From Sva-07 sp963728355 (GTDB lineage: Bacteria; Actinomycetota; Acidimicrobiia; Acidimicrobiales; Ilumatobacteraceae): DNA of 64,000 bases. The notes beneath the pieces were generated by a model. The model was not told where the DNA came from. It ran no database searches and worked only from the letters and a program-made list of their open reading frames with translations. A program made the translations under genes and the position numbers. Each line of letters begins with the position of its first letter. Position 1 is the first letter of the stretch. The stretch lies in NCBI GenBank assembly GCA_963728355.1, contig CAVSJQ010000001.1, positions 310,001 to 374,000 on the forward strand, read 5' to 3'. Positions 1-8,555 of this stretch are shown here, piece by piece.

Positions 1-1694
1 ACGCCAGCCCCTTCTTGAAGAAGACGTCCTGCAAGCCCATCAGACCGAGGCCGACGGGACGCCACTTGTGGTTGGAGAACTCCGCTTCGGACGTCGGGTA
101 GTAGTTGATGTCGATCACCCGGTCGAGCAGCGGCACGACCTGGCGGACGACGTCGCCGAGCTTGGCGTAGTCGAACTCGGCGTTGGCGTCGACGTAGGCA
201 CCGAGGTTGAGCGAACCCAGGTTGCACACGGCGGTGTTCTGCTGGTCGGTGACCTCGAGGATCTCGGTGCACAGGTTCGACAGGTGGACGACGCGCGGTG
301 TGCCGTCGTCGTTGGCCTCGCCGGTCTGGTTGCACTTCTCGTTCGAGGCGTCCTTGAACGTGACCCAGCCGTTGCCGGTCTGGGCAAGCGTGCGCATCAT
401 CTTCGAGTAGAGCTGACGTGCCGGCACCTGCTTCTCGTACAGCCCGGCCTCCTCGGCGGCGACGTACGCGCGCTCGAAGTCGTCACCGAACAGGTCGGTG
501 AGGTGCGGGACCTGCTTGGGATCGAAGAGGCTCCACTGCCAGTCCTTCTCGACGCGCTCCATGAAGAGGTCGGGAATCCAGTTGGCGATGTTGAGGTTGT
601 GCGTGCGCCGGGCGTGGTCGCCGGTGTTGTCGCGCAGTTCGAGGAAGTCCTCGATGTCGGCGTGCCACGACTCGAGGTACACGCACGCAGCCCCCTTGCG
701 ACGGCCGCCTTGGTTGACGGCGGCGACCGACGAGTCGAGCGTGCGCAGCCACGGCACGATGCCGTTGGACAGGCCGTTGGTGCCCTGGATGAGGCTTCCC
801 TTCGCACGGACCCGATGCCACGCGACGCCGATTCCGCCGGCGAACTTCGACAGCTTGGCGATGTCGGTATAGCGCTTGTAGATGCCCTCGAGGCTGTCCT
901 CGGGCGAGTCGAGCAGGTAGCACGATGACATCTGGGAGTGTGCGGTGCCCGAGTTGAACAGCGTCGGGCTCGACGGCAGATAGGCGAGCGACGACATCAG
1001 ATCGTAGAACCGCACCGCCTCGTCGACGTCGGTGCAGAGCCCGCACGCGACGCGCAGGAAGAAGTACTGCGGCGTCTCGATGACCTCGCGGCGCGACGGG
1101 TGGCGCAGCAGGTAGCGGTCGTACACGGTGCGCAGGCCGAAGAACTCGAAGCTGCGGTCACGGTCGGAGTCGATCGCCGCATTGAGCGCAGGAGCGTTGG
1201 CGTTGACGAACTCGAGCACCTCGTCGGAGACCAGGCCTTCGGCGTGGCCGACGGCGATCGACTCGGAGAACCACGGGATGTTCTGGTTGCGCACCTCCTT
1301 GTCGATCACGGTGGCGAGCAGGCGAGAGGCGAGCTTGGAGTAGTTCGGCTCCTCGACGATGAGCCCGGCAGCGGTGCGGATCGACAGGTCGTCGAGCTCC
1401 CGGGTGGTCGCACCGTCGGCGAGCGCCGAGATCGTGCGGGTGGCGACGCGCATCGGGTCGACGCCGAGGAGCCCCTCGCAGGCCCGAGCGATGGCGTTGA
1501 CGATCTTGTTGACGTCGACGGGTTCGAGCGCTCCGCTGCGCTTCTTCACCCGCATGCCGCCGGCGGTCGGCTGCGCCGCAGCCGGCGAGGCTGGCGCCTT
1601 GGCGGTGTCGGTCAGCATGGGAGCCGCGCCGCCTCCGACTGCTGACTCGGCTGCTGATTCGGTCGTTGCGGCATTGTTGTCGATCACTGTCACC
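1..1694 (-). CDS. nrdA: Ribonucleoside-diphosphate reductase, large (alpha) subunit, class I; 3' end beyond window
   Basis: Catalytic subunit that reduces ribonucleotides to deoxyribonucleotides. About 564 codons are present and the C-terminus runs off the left edge. After a roughly 45-residue Ala/Thr-rich leader there is an ATP-cone allosteric domain (about 47-135). The barrel follows with the redox Cys in SSCYLL (about 256), the N-x-C-x-E radical motif as NLCTEI (about 473) and the partner Cys in CNLGSLNL (about 490), all as in E. coli NrdA. I chose the GTG at 1694 because AGGAGAG lies at the right distance upstream and the nearby ATG is out of frame and stops at once. Upstream NrdR boxes support the assignment. 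The small-subunit gene is not in the window, so a different class I subtype is possible. Confidence 0.93.
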
Positions 1695-1770
1695 GTGGGC
1701 TCTCCTGCTCCTGCATTGCGTCGTCGTCGGGTGGTCGGAATGGTGTGGAATCGGTCGAGTACTGCTGTCG

Positions 1771-1822
1771 ACCACCAGATGTCGTGGTCACCCCCCGCCG
1801 TTGGCACCACATGTCGTGGCAA
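1771..1822 (-). promoter_or_regulatory. Tandem NrdR-type boxes upstream of nrdA
   Basis: Two copies of an ACCAC...GTCGTGG dyad lie in the 187-bp gap before nrdA. Box 1 is at 1771-1788 (ACCACCAGATGTCGTGGT) and box 2 at about 1804-1822 (CACCACATGTCGTGG core). The shared ATGTCGTGG halves start at 1779 and 1811, 32 bp or three helical turns apart, the spacing typical of the boxes bound by the nucleotide-sensing repressor NrdR. Repression of nrdA when dATP is high is inferred. Confidence 0.75.
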
Positions 1823-1881
1823 CGGGTCCGTAATTACAGCAGTGAAACTACGGGCCTGTCAACCGTCTCGTCGAGAAACCG

Positions 1882-2280
1882 TCAACTTGCCCGCACAACG
1901 GCCCGATTTCGGGAGCCGTCGCGGCGTCTCACGTCGGCGAGTTCGGCCTGGCGGCGCAGCTTCGACCACACCTCGTCGACCGATTGGGCCGTCGCGTGCA
2001 CGAAGTCGACACCCCGGTGAATGCCACCGTCGATATCGGCAGCGGTCCGCTGGACGGGCTCGCGTTCCGCCTCGGCGTGCCAGATCTCCTCCACCTGGAG
2101 CAGACGTCCATCGCGTCCACGCACGTTGTTCTCGCGGAACTCGAGGGTGGTTCGCCATCCCCCGCGCTCGAGTTCTCGACGATCCGCCTGCTGCAGGATG
2201 GCGCCGTGTTGGCGCTGACGCAACAGGCGCTGACGAGGCGTGGGAAGGGCTCGGGCGACCATGGAGTCATCTTGAACCAC
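1882..2280 (-). CDS. Conserved-looking hypothetical protein upstream of nrdA
   Basis: A 126-132 residue cytoplasmic protein of unknown function. Two starts are possible, GTG at 2280 or ATG at 2262. It is rich in Arg, Glu and Gln, with a central stretch around 'TTLEFRENNVRG' and a helical C-terminal half, and has no signal peptide or membrane segment. Codon use is G/C-rich at third positions like the neighbours, which supports it over the overlapping frames. It is transcribed toward nrdA, but the NrdR boxes and nrdA promoter lie between them, so it is probably a separate unit. Confidence 0.6.
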   Translation of the reverse strand: MVQDDSMVARALPTPRQRLLRQRQHGAILQQADRRELERGGWRTTLEFRENNVRGRDGRLLQVEEIWHAEAEREPVQRTAADIDGGIHRGVDFVHATAQSVDEVWSKLRRQAELADVRRRDGSRNRAVVRAS

Positions 2281-2398
2281 CGACCCTGTGGAGCGTCAGT
2301 CCCGATTGCTTGTGAATTTCACCGCTCCGGCTGGGGACAACCGCCCGAAACTGTGGGGCGGCTGTGGGGTGCCTGTGAGGCCGCTCGGGACAACCCGG

Positions 2399-4222
2399 TC
2401 AGAACCCGGGAACGAGATCCCGGCAGGCCAGCACGGCGAGAGAGAACGCCGGATCGGTCGGGTCGAGCAGGTCGAGCAGGGTCTCGCCGTTCGGGTCGGC
2501 GATCAGGTCACCGACGGTGATGTCGGGAAGGTCGACGCCGTTGTCGCGTAGACAGTCGAACAACGCGATGATCTGTTCGAACTCGCCCTCGCCGGCCGGT
2601 GCGAACACGTCCTCGGGTGCACCGGCCGCACACGACGAGCCGGGCTGCGGGAGTTCCAGGTCGACCAGGTAGTCGATCACGACGTCATCGACGCACGCCA
2701 CCGACAGGAACGCCGTGTGCCCCTCGGCCTCGACGGTGTACAGGACACCCGACGACAGGAAATCCGCCAGCTCGACCGCCCACTCGTACGGCGTCGCCGG
2801 GTCACCGGTCGTACCGATGACGAGAATCGGCGCTGCACCGTCGGCCGGACCGATGATGATCGGGTCGATCGGCTCCGCGGTGCCGATGCAGCCGGTGCTC
2901 GCCCGGAGGAAGTCGGCGAAGTGGACCGACGCCTGCGCGGACAGTTCCGCCTGCCGGCGGACCTCGTCGGCGGGTGGCCGGCGAGGCTCGTCGGCGCAGT
3001 TGATCACGAGCCCGGCGTGCTGGCTGTTGTCGTAGGTGCCGTCCGGTTGACGTCCCAGGTAGACGTCGGCGAGCACCTGGAGCAACGAGCCGTCCTGCTC
3101 GGTGTCCGCCACGTAGAGGGCGTCGGCGAGCACGGGCCACAGCTGCGTGCTGTAGAGCGCAGCGATGACGCCGAGTTGCAGCTCGCCGGGCGTGAGGACG
3201 CGATCCCCGTCGTCGGTGGGGAAGCTGCCGACCTCGGAGATCTCGTCCACGAGGCCGCCGTGGACGTCGAGTGTCGGACCGAGCTCGGCGAGGCTGCAGT
3301 CGGCGTCGGCGTCGCACGCCGCGGCGAAGCTCTCGAGTGCGGCGTCGAAACCGGGCCCCTGTTCGAGGCCGAGGACGGCGAGATCGTCCGTCGGCTTCAT
3401 CGCCCCATCGAGCACGAGCGCCCGCACCCGTTCCGGGAACAGTTCGGCGTACGTGGCGCCCAGACGGGTCCCGTACGAGAACCCGACGTAGCTCAGCCGG
3501 TCGTCGCCGAGCGCCGCACGAAGCGCATCGAGATCACGTGCGGCATTGTTGGTCCCGACGTAGGGCTCCAACGCCAAGGACTCCTCGGTGCACGTGTCGG
3601 CCCGCCCGATCGCATCGGCCACCAGGGCGTCCCAGCCGGCGTCGTCGTCGGATGCCAGCAGGGTGACGTCGTCGTCGAAGTCGGCCTCGCAGTCGATGGC
3701 CGAACTCGCCCCGACGCCACGCGGATCGAACGAGACGAGGTCGAACCGCTCGGCGAGTTCGGGCGGCACCGCAGCCGCGGCGTTGGTCAGGAACTCGATG
3801 CCGGACCCACCGGGTCCTCCGGGGTTGAACACCAGTGAGCCGATCCGGACCTCGTCGTCGGCCGTCGCCGCACGAGCGACCGCGATGTCGATCGTCTCGC
3901 CGTCGGGAACAGCGTGGTCGAGCGGCACCGTCAAGGTCGAGCACTCGAGGTCGATCACCTCGCCTGCGGCGCCCCCGCACGAACTCCAGGCCAGCGTCCC
4001 GGAATCCGGGTTCGCGGTCTCCGCGCCCGTGTCGGGAGCGAGGCTGGTGCCGGGATCCGCAGCGTCGGGATCCCCGGCGTCCGGCACCGGCGGGTCGACG
4101 GGTCCCGGCGTGGGCGCCGTGGGACCAGCCCCCATCGGCTCGGCGCCGACCGTCACCACGTCGGGCGATGCCGAACAGGCGGTGACGGCGACCAGCGCCA
4201 CCAGAGCGAGAACACGACGCAC
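2399..4222 (-). CDS. Secreted alpha/beta-hydrolase lipoprotein, tripeptidyl-aminopeptidase (TAP) type
   Basis: A 607-residue exported hydrolase. It has a lipoprotein signal peptide with lipobox VTAC-S at about residue 16, then a Pro/Asp-rich linker to about residue 75. An alpha/beta-hydrolase domain follows with the oxyanion segment NPGGPGGSG (about 133) and nucleophile elbow GFSYG (about 248), and a C-terminal TAP-like domain with the acid segment TTGDPATP and the His in EGHTAFLS. This architecture matches actinobacterial tripeptidyl/prolyl aminopeptidases such as the SlpD/SlpE type, which release short N-terminal peptides outside the cell. Substrate is inferred from family only. Confidence 0.85.
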   Translation of the reverse strand: MRRVLALVALVAVTACSASPDVVTVGAEPMGAGPTAPTPGPVDPPVPDAGDPDAADPGTSLAPDTGAETANPDSGTLAWSSCGGAAGEVIDLECSTLTVPLDHAVPDGETIDIAVARAATADDEVRIGSLVFNPGGPGGSGIEFLTNAAAAVPPELAERFDLVSFDPRGVGASSAIDCEADFDDDVTLLASDDDAGWDALVADAIGRADTCTEESLALEPYVGTNNAARDLDALRAALGDDRLSYVGFSYGTRLGATYAELFPERVRALVLDGAMKPTDDLAVLGLEQGPGFDAALESFAAACDADADCSLAELGPTLDVHGGLVDEISEVGSFPTDDGDRVLTPGELQLGVIAALYSTQLWPVLADALYVADTEQDGSLLQVLADVYLGRQPDGTYDNSQHAGLVINCADEPRRPPADEVRRQAELSAQASVHFADFLRASTGCIGTAEPIDPIIIGPADGAAPILVIGTTGDPATPYEWAVELADFLSSGVLYTVEAEGHTAFLSVACVDDVVIDYLVDLELPQPGSSCAAGAPEDVFAPAGEGEFEQIIALFDCLRDNGVDLPDITVGDLIADPNGETLLDLLDPTDPAFSLAVLACRDLVPGF

Positions 4223-4303
4223 GAGGCGACGCTATCGCTGCGTCGCGCGGCGCCCCGGTCAGCTCCCGCTTCAGTCGGCACGCCTCGGTGCCGATGACGA
4301 TGC

Positions 4304-4732
4304 ATGTCGAAGCGCAGTTCTGCCGTCCGCCTCCGCATCGCCGTCGTCACCGCCGCCGTCGCGCTGGCCGGGTGCGCTTCGTCGGGCGCCCCGGACGGCG
4401 ACGCGGCACGGGCGGGGGCGGGCAGCGACGTGGTCGCCGTCGGTGACGCTCCGCTCCCCGCTGACGCTCCAGCCCCCGGCGACGGCGTGGGCAGCCTGCG
4501 CGACGCCATGGAAGTGGCCGCAGCAGCACCCGGGCAGGCGTCGGATGCGGCGTGCACGCTCGACCGCCAGACGCTCGAGAGCGCCATCGAGACCTACGAA
4601 CTGCTCAACGGTGAACCACCGGCGAGCCAGCAGGAGCTGCTCGGCACGCAGATCATCCGCGAGGCGTCGGTGCGATTCGAGATCGGACCCGACGGCGCCG
4701 TGGTCCCCACGCCCGGCAGCCCGTGCACCTGA
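4304..4732 (+). CDS. Small lipoprotein with pseudopilin-like C-terminal segment
   Basis: A 142-residue predicted lipoprotein with lipobox ALAGC near residue 24 and an Ala/Asp/Gly-rich linker. The C-terminal 60 residues read CTLDRQTLESAIETYEL..., then a short Gly/Pro turn and 'ASQQELL'. That pattern resembles the globular part of type II secretion pseudopilin-like proteins, in which a long helix is followed by 'PxSxxxL'. There is no N-terminal pilin methylation motif. It lies divergent from the TAP-like hydrolase and converges on the LOG gene. The function is unknown. Confidence 0.6.
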   Translation: MSKRSSAVRLRIAVVTAAVALAGCASSGAPDGDAARAGAGSDVVAVGDAPLPADAPAPGDGVGSLRDAMEVAAAAPGQASDAACTLDRQTLESAIETYELLNGEPPASQQELLGTQIIREASVRFEIGPDGAVVPTPGSPCT

Positions 4733-4741
4733 TCGGTCGGC

Positions 4742-5311
4742 TCAACCGATCCACTTCGGCGTGAACGGATCCGGCGTGGACACGGCGAGACGCAGCGCCT
4801 CGTCGGCGGTGGAGGCGCGACGGGCCAGCGCCGCGTTGGCGGCGCTGACGAAACCGGCGGACACCGAGGTGTCGATGAACGCGAACAGCGGTGCGAAGTA
4901 GTCGGCGACGTCGAGGAACACGACGGGAACAGCGACCAGGCCGAGCTGGTTCCACGTGATCATCTCGAACGCTTCGTCGAGCGTGCCGAATCCGCCGGCC
5001 ATGACGATCACACCGTCGGACAGCTCGGCCATGCGGGCCTTTCGGGCGTGCATGCTCGGCGCCACCTCCAACCGGGTCAGGCCGAGGTGGGCGACCTCGG
5101 CGGCGACCAGCTGCTCGGTCATCACGCCGGTGACCGACCCGCCAGCCGCCAACGCCGCGTCGGCGACCACGCCCATCAGCCCGACGTGGCCACCGCCGTA
5201 CACCAACCGGTGTCCGTCACCGGCGATCGCCGTGCCGAGCGCTTCCGCCGCGCTCCGAAACGCCGGATCCGAACCGGAACTCGAGCCGCAGAACACACAG
5301 ATGGCCGCCAT
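4742..5311 (-). CDS. LOG/TIGR00730 family Rossmann-fold protein
   Basis: A 189-residue protein of the lysine-decarboxylase-like LOG family, whose studied members hydrolyse cytokinin riboside 5'-monophosphates or related nucleotides. It starts AICVFCGSSSG, has the GGGHVGLMG loop (about 41), and has the family signature as AGGFGTLDE (about 103) where most members read PGGxGTxxE. I prefer the ATG at 5311 because the conserved N-terminus begins immediately after it; an in-frame ATG at 5332 would add seven residues. Confidence 0.85.
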   Translation of the reverse strand: MAAICVFCGSSSGSDPAFRSAAEALGTAIAGDGHRLVYGGGHVGLMGVVADAALAAGGSVTGVMTEQLVAAEVAHLGLTRLEVAPSMHARKARMAELSDGVIVMAGGFGTLDEAFEMITWNQLGLVAVPVVFLDVADYFAPLFAFIDTSVSAGFVSAANAALARRASTADEALRLAVSTPDPFTPKWIG

Positions 5312-5389
5312 CACCACATCATGCCGTGACACCGTCGACGCCGCCGGCTCAAATGGCTCTGTCGATTACCGGCCAGTAACGTTCGACCC

Positions 5390-7021
5390 ATGACCGCGAT
5401 CGCCGCCCCCGACCTGCCTGCTGCCGCCGACGCCATCGATCTCGCCGACCGACTGGTGGGCAAGGCGGTACGCCAGTTGGCCGCCTCGGGCGGGCCCGAC
5501 GTCCACCAGGTACTCGCCTACGACATCGCCCACGCCGCCTCCGGTGTCGCCACGGCGCGTTCGCTGCTCGACTACGGCTCGAAGGGCGACGTCGAGGCCA
5601 AGATCACATGCGCGTTCGCCGCCGACATGCTCCACGACCTGGCGGGCAAGGTGCTCGGACGTGAAGACGACTGGGGCGTCGAGCGCGACCCCCTCGCCAA
5701 CGCCCACGCGTTCATCTCGCAGTTCCGGGCCCCCGAGTTCCTCGCGTCCCTCGCCGACCAGGCCGGCCCGCGGCATCTCGACGACGACATGGAGATGGTC
5801 GCCGACACGTTTCGCGCCTTCGCCCAGAACGTCATCTCGCCGCATGCCGAACACGTCCACCGCACCAACGCCGACGTGCCCGAGGAGATCATCACCGGCC
5901 TGGCCGAACTCGGTGCGTTCGGCCTCAGCGTTCCGGCGGAGTACGGCGGCTACAGCGAGGGCGGCGACTCCGAGTACATCGCCATGGTCGCGGCGACCGA
6001 AGAGCTGTCTCGGGCGAGCCTGGGCATCGGTGGCTCGCTGATCACCCGCCCCGAGATCCTCACCCGGGCGCTGGTCAAGGGTGGCACCGAGGACCAGAAG
6101 CAGAAGTGGCTACCCAGGTTGGCGACCGCCGAGGTGATGCCCGCCGTGGCGGTCACCGAGCCCGACTACGGCAGCGACGTCGCCGGCATCAAGGTCACCG
6201 CCACGCCTGCACCGGGGCCGGACGGCGAGGACGGCTGGGTGATCAACGGGGTGAAGACGTGGTGCACCTTCGGCGCCCGCGCCGATGCGCTGACGCTGCT
6301 CGCCCGCACCGATCCCGACCGTTCCAAGACCCATCGCGGCCTGACGCTGTTCATCGTTCCCAAGCCCCGCGGCGACAGCCACGGCTTCGAGCTCACACAG
6401 GATCCGATCGACGTCGACGGCGGTCAGCGCATCGGCAAGATGGAGGGCCGACCGATCGACACGATCGGGTACCGTGGCATGCACTCCTACGAGATCGCAC
6501 TCGAGGACTGGTGGGTGCCGGCCGAGAACCAGGTCGGCATGGAGGAGGGTCTCGGCAAGGGCTTCTACTACCAGATGGCCGGATTCGAGAACGGCCGGTT
6601 GCAGACCGCGGCCCGCGCGGTCGGCGTGATGCAGGCCGCCTACGAAGCGGCGCTCGACTACGCCGAGAACCGCAAGGTCTTCGGCGAGGCGATCATCGAC
6701 TACGAGCTCACCCGGGCCAAGCTCGGCCGGATGGCGGTACTCACCCAGGCAGGCCGTCAGTTCTCGTACGCGGTCGCCACCCTGATGGCCAAGGGCGAGG
6801 GTGCGATGGAGGCCTCGATGGTGAAGGCCTACGTCTGCAAGGCCGCCGAGTGGGTCAGCCGCGAGGCGATGCAGATCCACGGCGGCATGGGCTACGCCGA
6901 GGAGTTCCCGGTGAGCCGTCTGTTCGTCGACGCCCGCGTGCTGTCGATCTTCGAGGGCGCCGACGAGACCCTCTGCCTCAAGGTGATCGCCCGCCAGCTC
7001 ATCTCCGCCACGACACCCTGA
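5390..7021 (+). CDS. Acyl-CoA dehydrogenase with long N-terminal extension (methylsuccinyl-CoA dehydrogenase-like architecture)
   Basis: A 543-residue FAD enzyme. Residues about 1-125 form an extra helical domain ('DVHQVLAYDIAHAAS'). The classic acyl-CoA dehydrogenase N-domain, FAD-binding barrel ('AVTEPDYGSDV', 'WVINGVKTWCT') and C-terminal helical domain ('QIHGGMGYAEE', then 'IFEGADETL' with the probable catalytic Glu) follow. This length and extension recall (2S)-methylsuccinyl-CoA dehydrogenase of the ethylmalonyl-CoA pathway, but no other pathway gene (ccr, mcl, meaA) is in the window. A generic acyl-CoA dehydrogenase is therefore equally possible. Confidence 0.85.
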   Translation: MTAIAAPDLPAAADAIDLADRLVGKAVRQLAASGGPDVHQVLAYDIAHAASGVATARSLLDYGSKGDVEAKITCAFAADMLHDLAGKVLGREDDWGVERDPLANAHAFISQFRAPEFLASLADQAGPRHLDDDMEMVADTFRAFAQNVISPHAEHVHRTNADVPEEIITGLAELGAFGLSVPAEYGGYSEGGDSEYIAMVAATEELSRASLGIGGSLITRPEILTRALVKGGTEDQKQKWLPRLATAEVMPAVAVTEPDYGSDVAGIKVTATPAPGPDGEDGWVINGVKTWCTFGARADALTLLARTDPDRSKTHRGLTLFIVPKPRGDSHGFELTQDPIDVDGGQRIGKMEGRPIDTIGYRGMHSYEIALEDWWVPAENQVGMEEGLGKGFYYQMAGFENGRLQTAARAVGVMQAAYEAALDYAENRKVFGEAIIDYELTRAKLGRMAVLTQAGRQFSYAVATLMAKGEGAMEASMVKAYVCKAAEWVSREAMQIHGGMGYAEEFPVSRLFVDARVLSIFEGADETLCLKVIARQLISATTP

Positions 7022-7051
7022 CCCGGCAACCACCCAACCGCGAACCCAACC

Positions 7052-7106
7052 ACGTTTGCGTGCAGATCTCGGTGGGCCGGCCCACCGAGAATGCAGCACA
7101 AACGGG
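7052..7106. repeat. Intergenic palindrome family 2, copy 1
   Basis: An imperfect palindrome beginning CGTTTGCGTGCAGATCTCGG and ending in its near reverse complement, with a perfect 24-nt core centred at 7080/7081. It lies between two convergent genes. Related copies are at 20043-20094 and 21083-21134. There is no T-run, so it looks like a repetitive extragenic palindrome rather than a classic terminator. Confidence 0.75.
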
Positions 7107-7117
7107 GGAAGGGCGTG

Positions 7118-7807
7118 TCAGGCGGTGAGCTCGGCGGCGAGGTCGGCGACGGCGACGATGCGTTCGAAGTGGGCGCCGGGGTGGTCGTCGTAGGGGTCGA
7201 GCAGGATCGGGTGGAGTCCGGCGGCACGCGCTGCGCCGACGTCCATCGTCACCGAGTCGCCGACGTAGGCGATGCGGTGGCGCTCGAACTCCGCGAAGTA
7301 CGGCAGTGCATGATCGAAGATCGCCGGGTCGGGCTTGGTGACACCGACGACGTGACTGTCGACGATGCAGCGCATTTCGATGTGGTCGCCGGCGCCGACC
7401 TGGCAGATCTCGCGCCGCAACATCGCCTCGATCTGCCCGCTGGCATTCGACACCACACCCATGGGGACGCCGGCGCGCGACATGGTCTCGAGCGCAGCCC
7501 GCGTCTCGGGGATCGTCCACCGCCAGAGCCACGGCGATCGCGTCAGACCCAGCACGAAGGCCGCCTCGTCGAGGTCGGCCGGGTCGACGTCGACCGCGGC
7601 GACATAGGCGTCGTCGTAGACCGCCCACGACGCCTCGGGCTCGGCGCGGTCGGACTTCGCCTTCATGCCGGCGTAGTGCGCCCGCCGGTGCGCCTCGGTG
7701 TCGGTCGACGCGCCGTAGCGCTCCAGCAGCGGCGCGATCACCGTGGGGTCGGGCAGCACGAGCACGCCACCCGCATCGAACAGGACGGCGTCGAAACGCC
7801 TCGTCAC
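7118..7807 (-). CDS. HAD-superfamily hydrolase
   Basis: A 229-residue haloacid-dehalogenase-type phosphatase or dehalogenase. Motif I is FDAGGVL with the nucleophilic Asp at about residue 10; the usual second Asp is Gly, as in many subfamily IA members. Motif II is the Ser in VVSNAS, and Lys of 'TKPDP' plus the Asp in GDSVTMD (motif III/IV) follow. The cap lies between motifs I and II. The gene ends 10 bp from the start of the dienelactone hydrolase gene on the same strand, so the two may be cotranscribed. Substrate is unknown. Confidence 0.85.
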   Translation of the reverse strand: MTRRFDAVLFDAGGVLVLPDPTVIAPLLERYGASTDTEAHRRAHYAGMKAKSDRAEPEASWAVYDDAYVAAVDVDPADLDEAAFVLGLTRSPWLWRWTIPETRAALETMSRAGVPMGVVSNASGQIEAMLRREICQVGAGDHIEMRCIVDSHVVGVTKPDPAIFDHALPYFAEFERHRIAYVGDSVTMDVGAARAAGLHPILLDPYDDHPGAHFERIVAVADLAAELTA

Positions 7808-7817
7808 GAGCGTCGAC

Positions 7818-8510
7818 TCAAGCGAGCTTGTCGTGGAGGAACGACGTGACCTGCGGCCAGATCTCGTCGTACTTGGCCTGATCCTGGGTGCCGAGCGCGT
7901 TGTGCGGCGCCATGAAGGCGTGACCGGTACCGAGGTGCACCGTGATCTCGACGTCCTTGCCGAGCGCCTTCAGCTCGTCCTGCAGATGCATCGCCGCCGA
8001 CGGCGGGAAGAAGTCGTCGTTCTCGGCCATGTGACCCTGGATCGACGCCTCGATCCTGGAGTAGTCGGGCTGGTCGTCACCCTGCGGGAAGCCGTAGAAC
8101 GGCACCGCGGCCTTCACTTTGTCGGGGCGCAGCGCGGCGAGCACGAACGTCAGCATCCCGCCCATGCAGAACCCGACGACACCGATGCCGTTGTCGTTGG
8201 TCGCATCGTGGTCGGCGAGGAAGTCGACGGCGCCGCTCATGTCTCGTGCCGCCCGGTCGGGCGGCATCGAGCTCATCAGTTCGCCGGCTTTGTCCATCTC
8301 GGTGTGGCCCGCCAGTTCGCCGTGGAACAGGTCGGGCGCGAGGGCCACAAAACCGGCAGCCGCCAGCCGATCCGTCATCTCCTTGATGCCGGAGTCGAGG
8401 CCCCACCATTCCTGCACCACGATGACCCCGGGACCACTGCCACCCTCGGGAAGCGCCAGGTACCCCGACGCGTCGTTGCCGTTGCTCGGAAATTCGACGA
8501 TGTCTCCCAT
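7818..8510 (-). CDS. Dienelactone hydrolase family protein
   Basis: A 230-residue cytosolic alpha/beta-hydrolase. It has the family's first strand 'GSGPGVIVVQEWWG', Cys nucleophile elbow GFCMGG (about 118), Asp in 'GHMAENDDFFP' (about 176) and His in 'GTGHAFM' (about 208), the Cys-Asp-His triad of dienelactone hydrolases. Members hydrolyse 4-carboxymethylenebutenolide or other small esters; the actual substrate is unknown. The 45-bp gap to the divergent aminotransferase gene must hold both promoters. Confidence 0.88.
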   Translation of the reverse strand: MGDIVEFPSNGNDASGYLALPEGGSGPGVIVVQEWWGLDSGIKEMTDRLAAAGFVALAPDLFHGELAGHTEMDKAGELMSSMPPDRAARDMSGAVDFLADHDATNDNGIGVVGFCMGGMLTFVLAALRPDKVKAAVPFYGFPQGDDQPDYSRIEASIQGHMAENDDFFPPSAAMHLQDELKALGKDVEITVHLGTGHAFMAPHNALGTQDQAKYDEIWPQVTSFLHDKLA

Positions 8511-8555
8511 GCCTCAACCGTAGACCCATCGGCGCTGGTGCCATACGATCGCGAG

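Noticed and set aside
68..928. Long plus-strand open frame (286 codons) across nrdA
   Set aside because: It is antisense to conserved reductase sequence, a consequence of high GC that opens the opposite frame.
7743..8555. Extension of the aminotransferase frame 813 bp upstream
   Set aside because: It runs antisense through the dienelactone hydrolase gene and has no family sequence; GTG at 8556 is the natural start.
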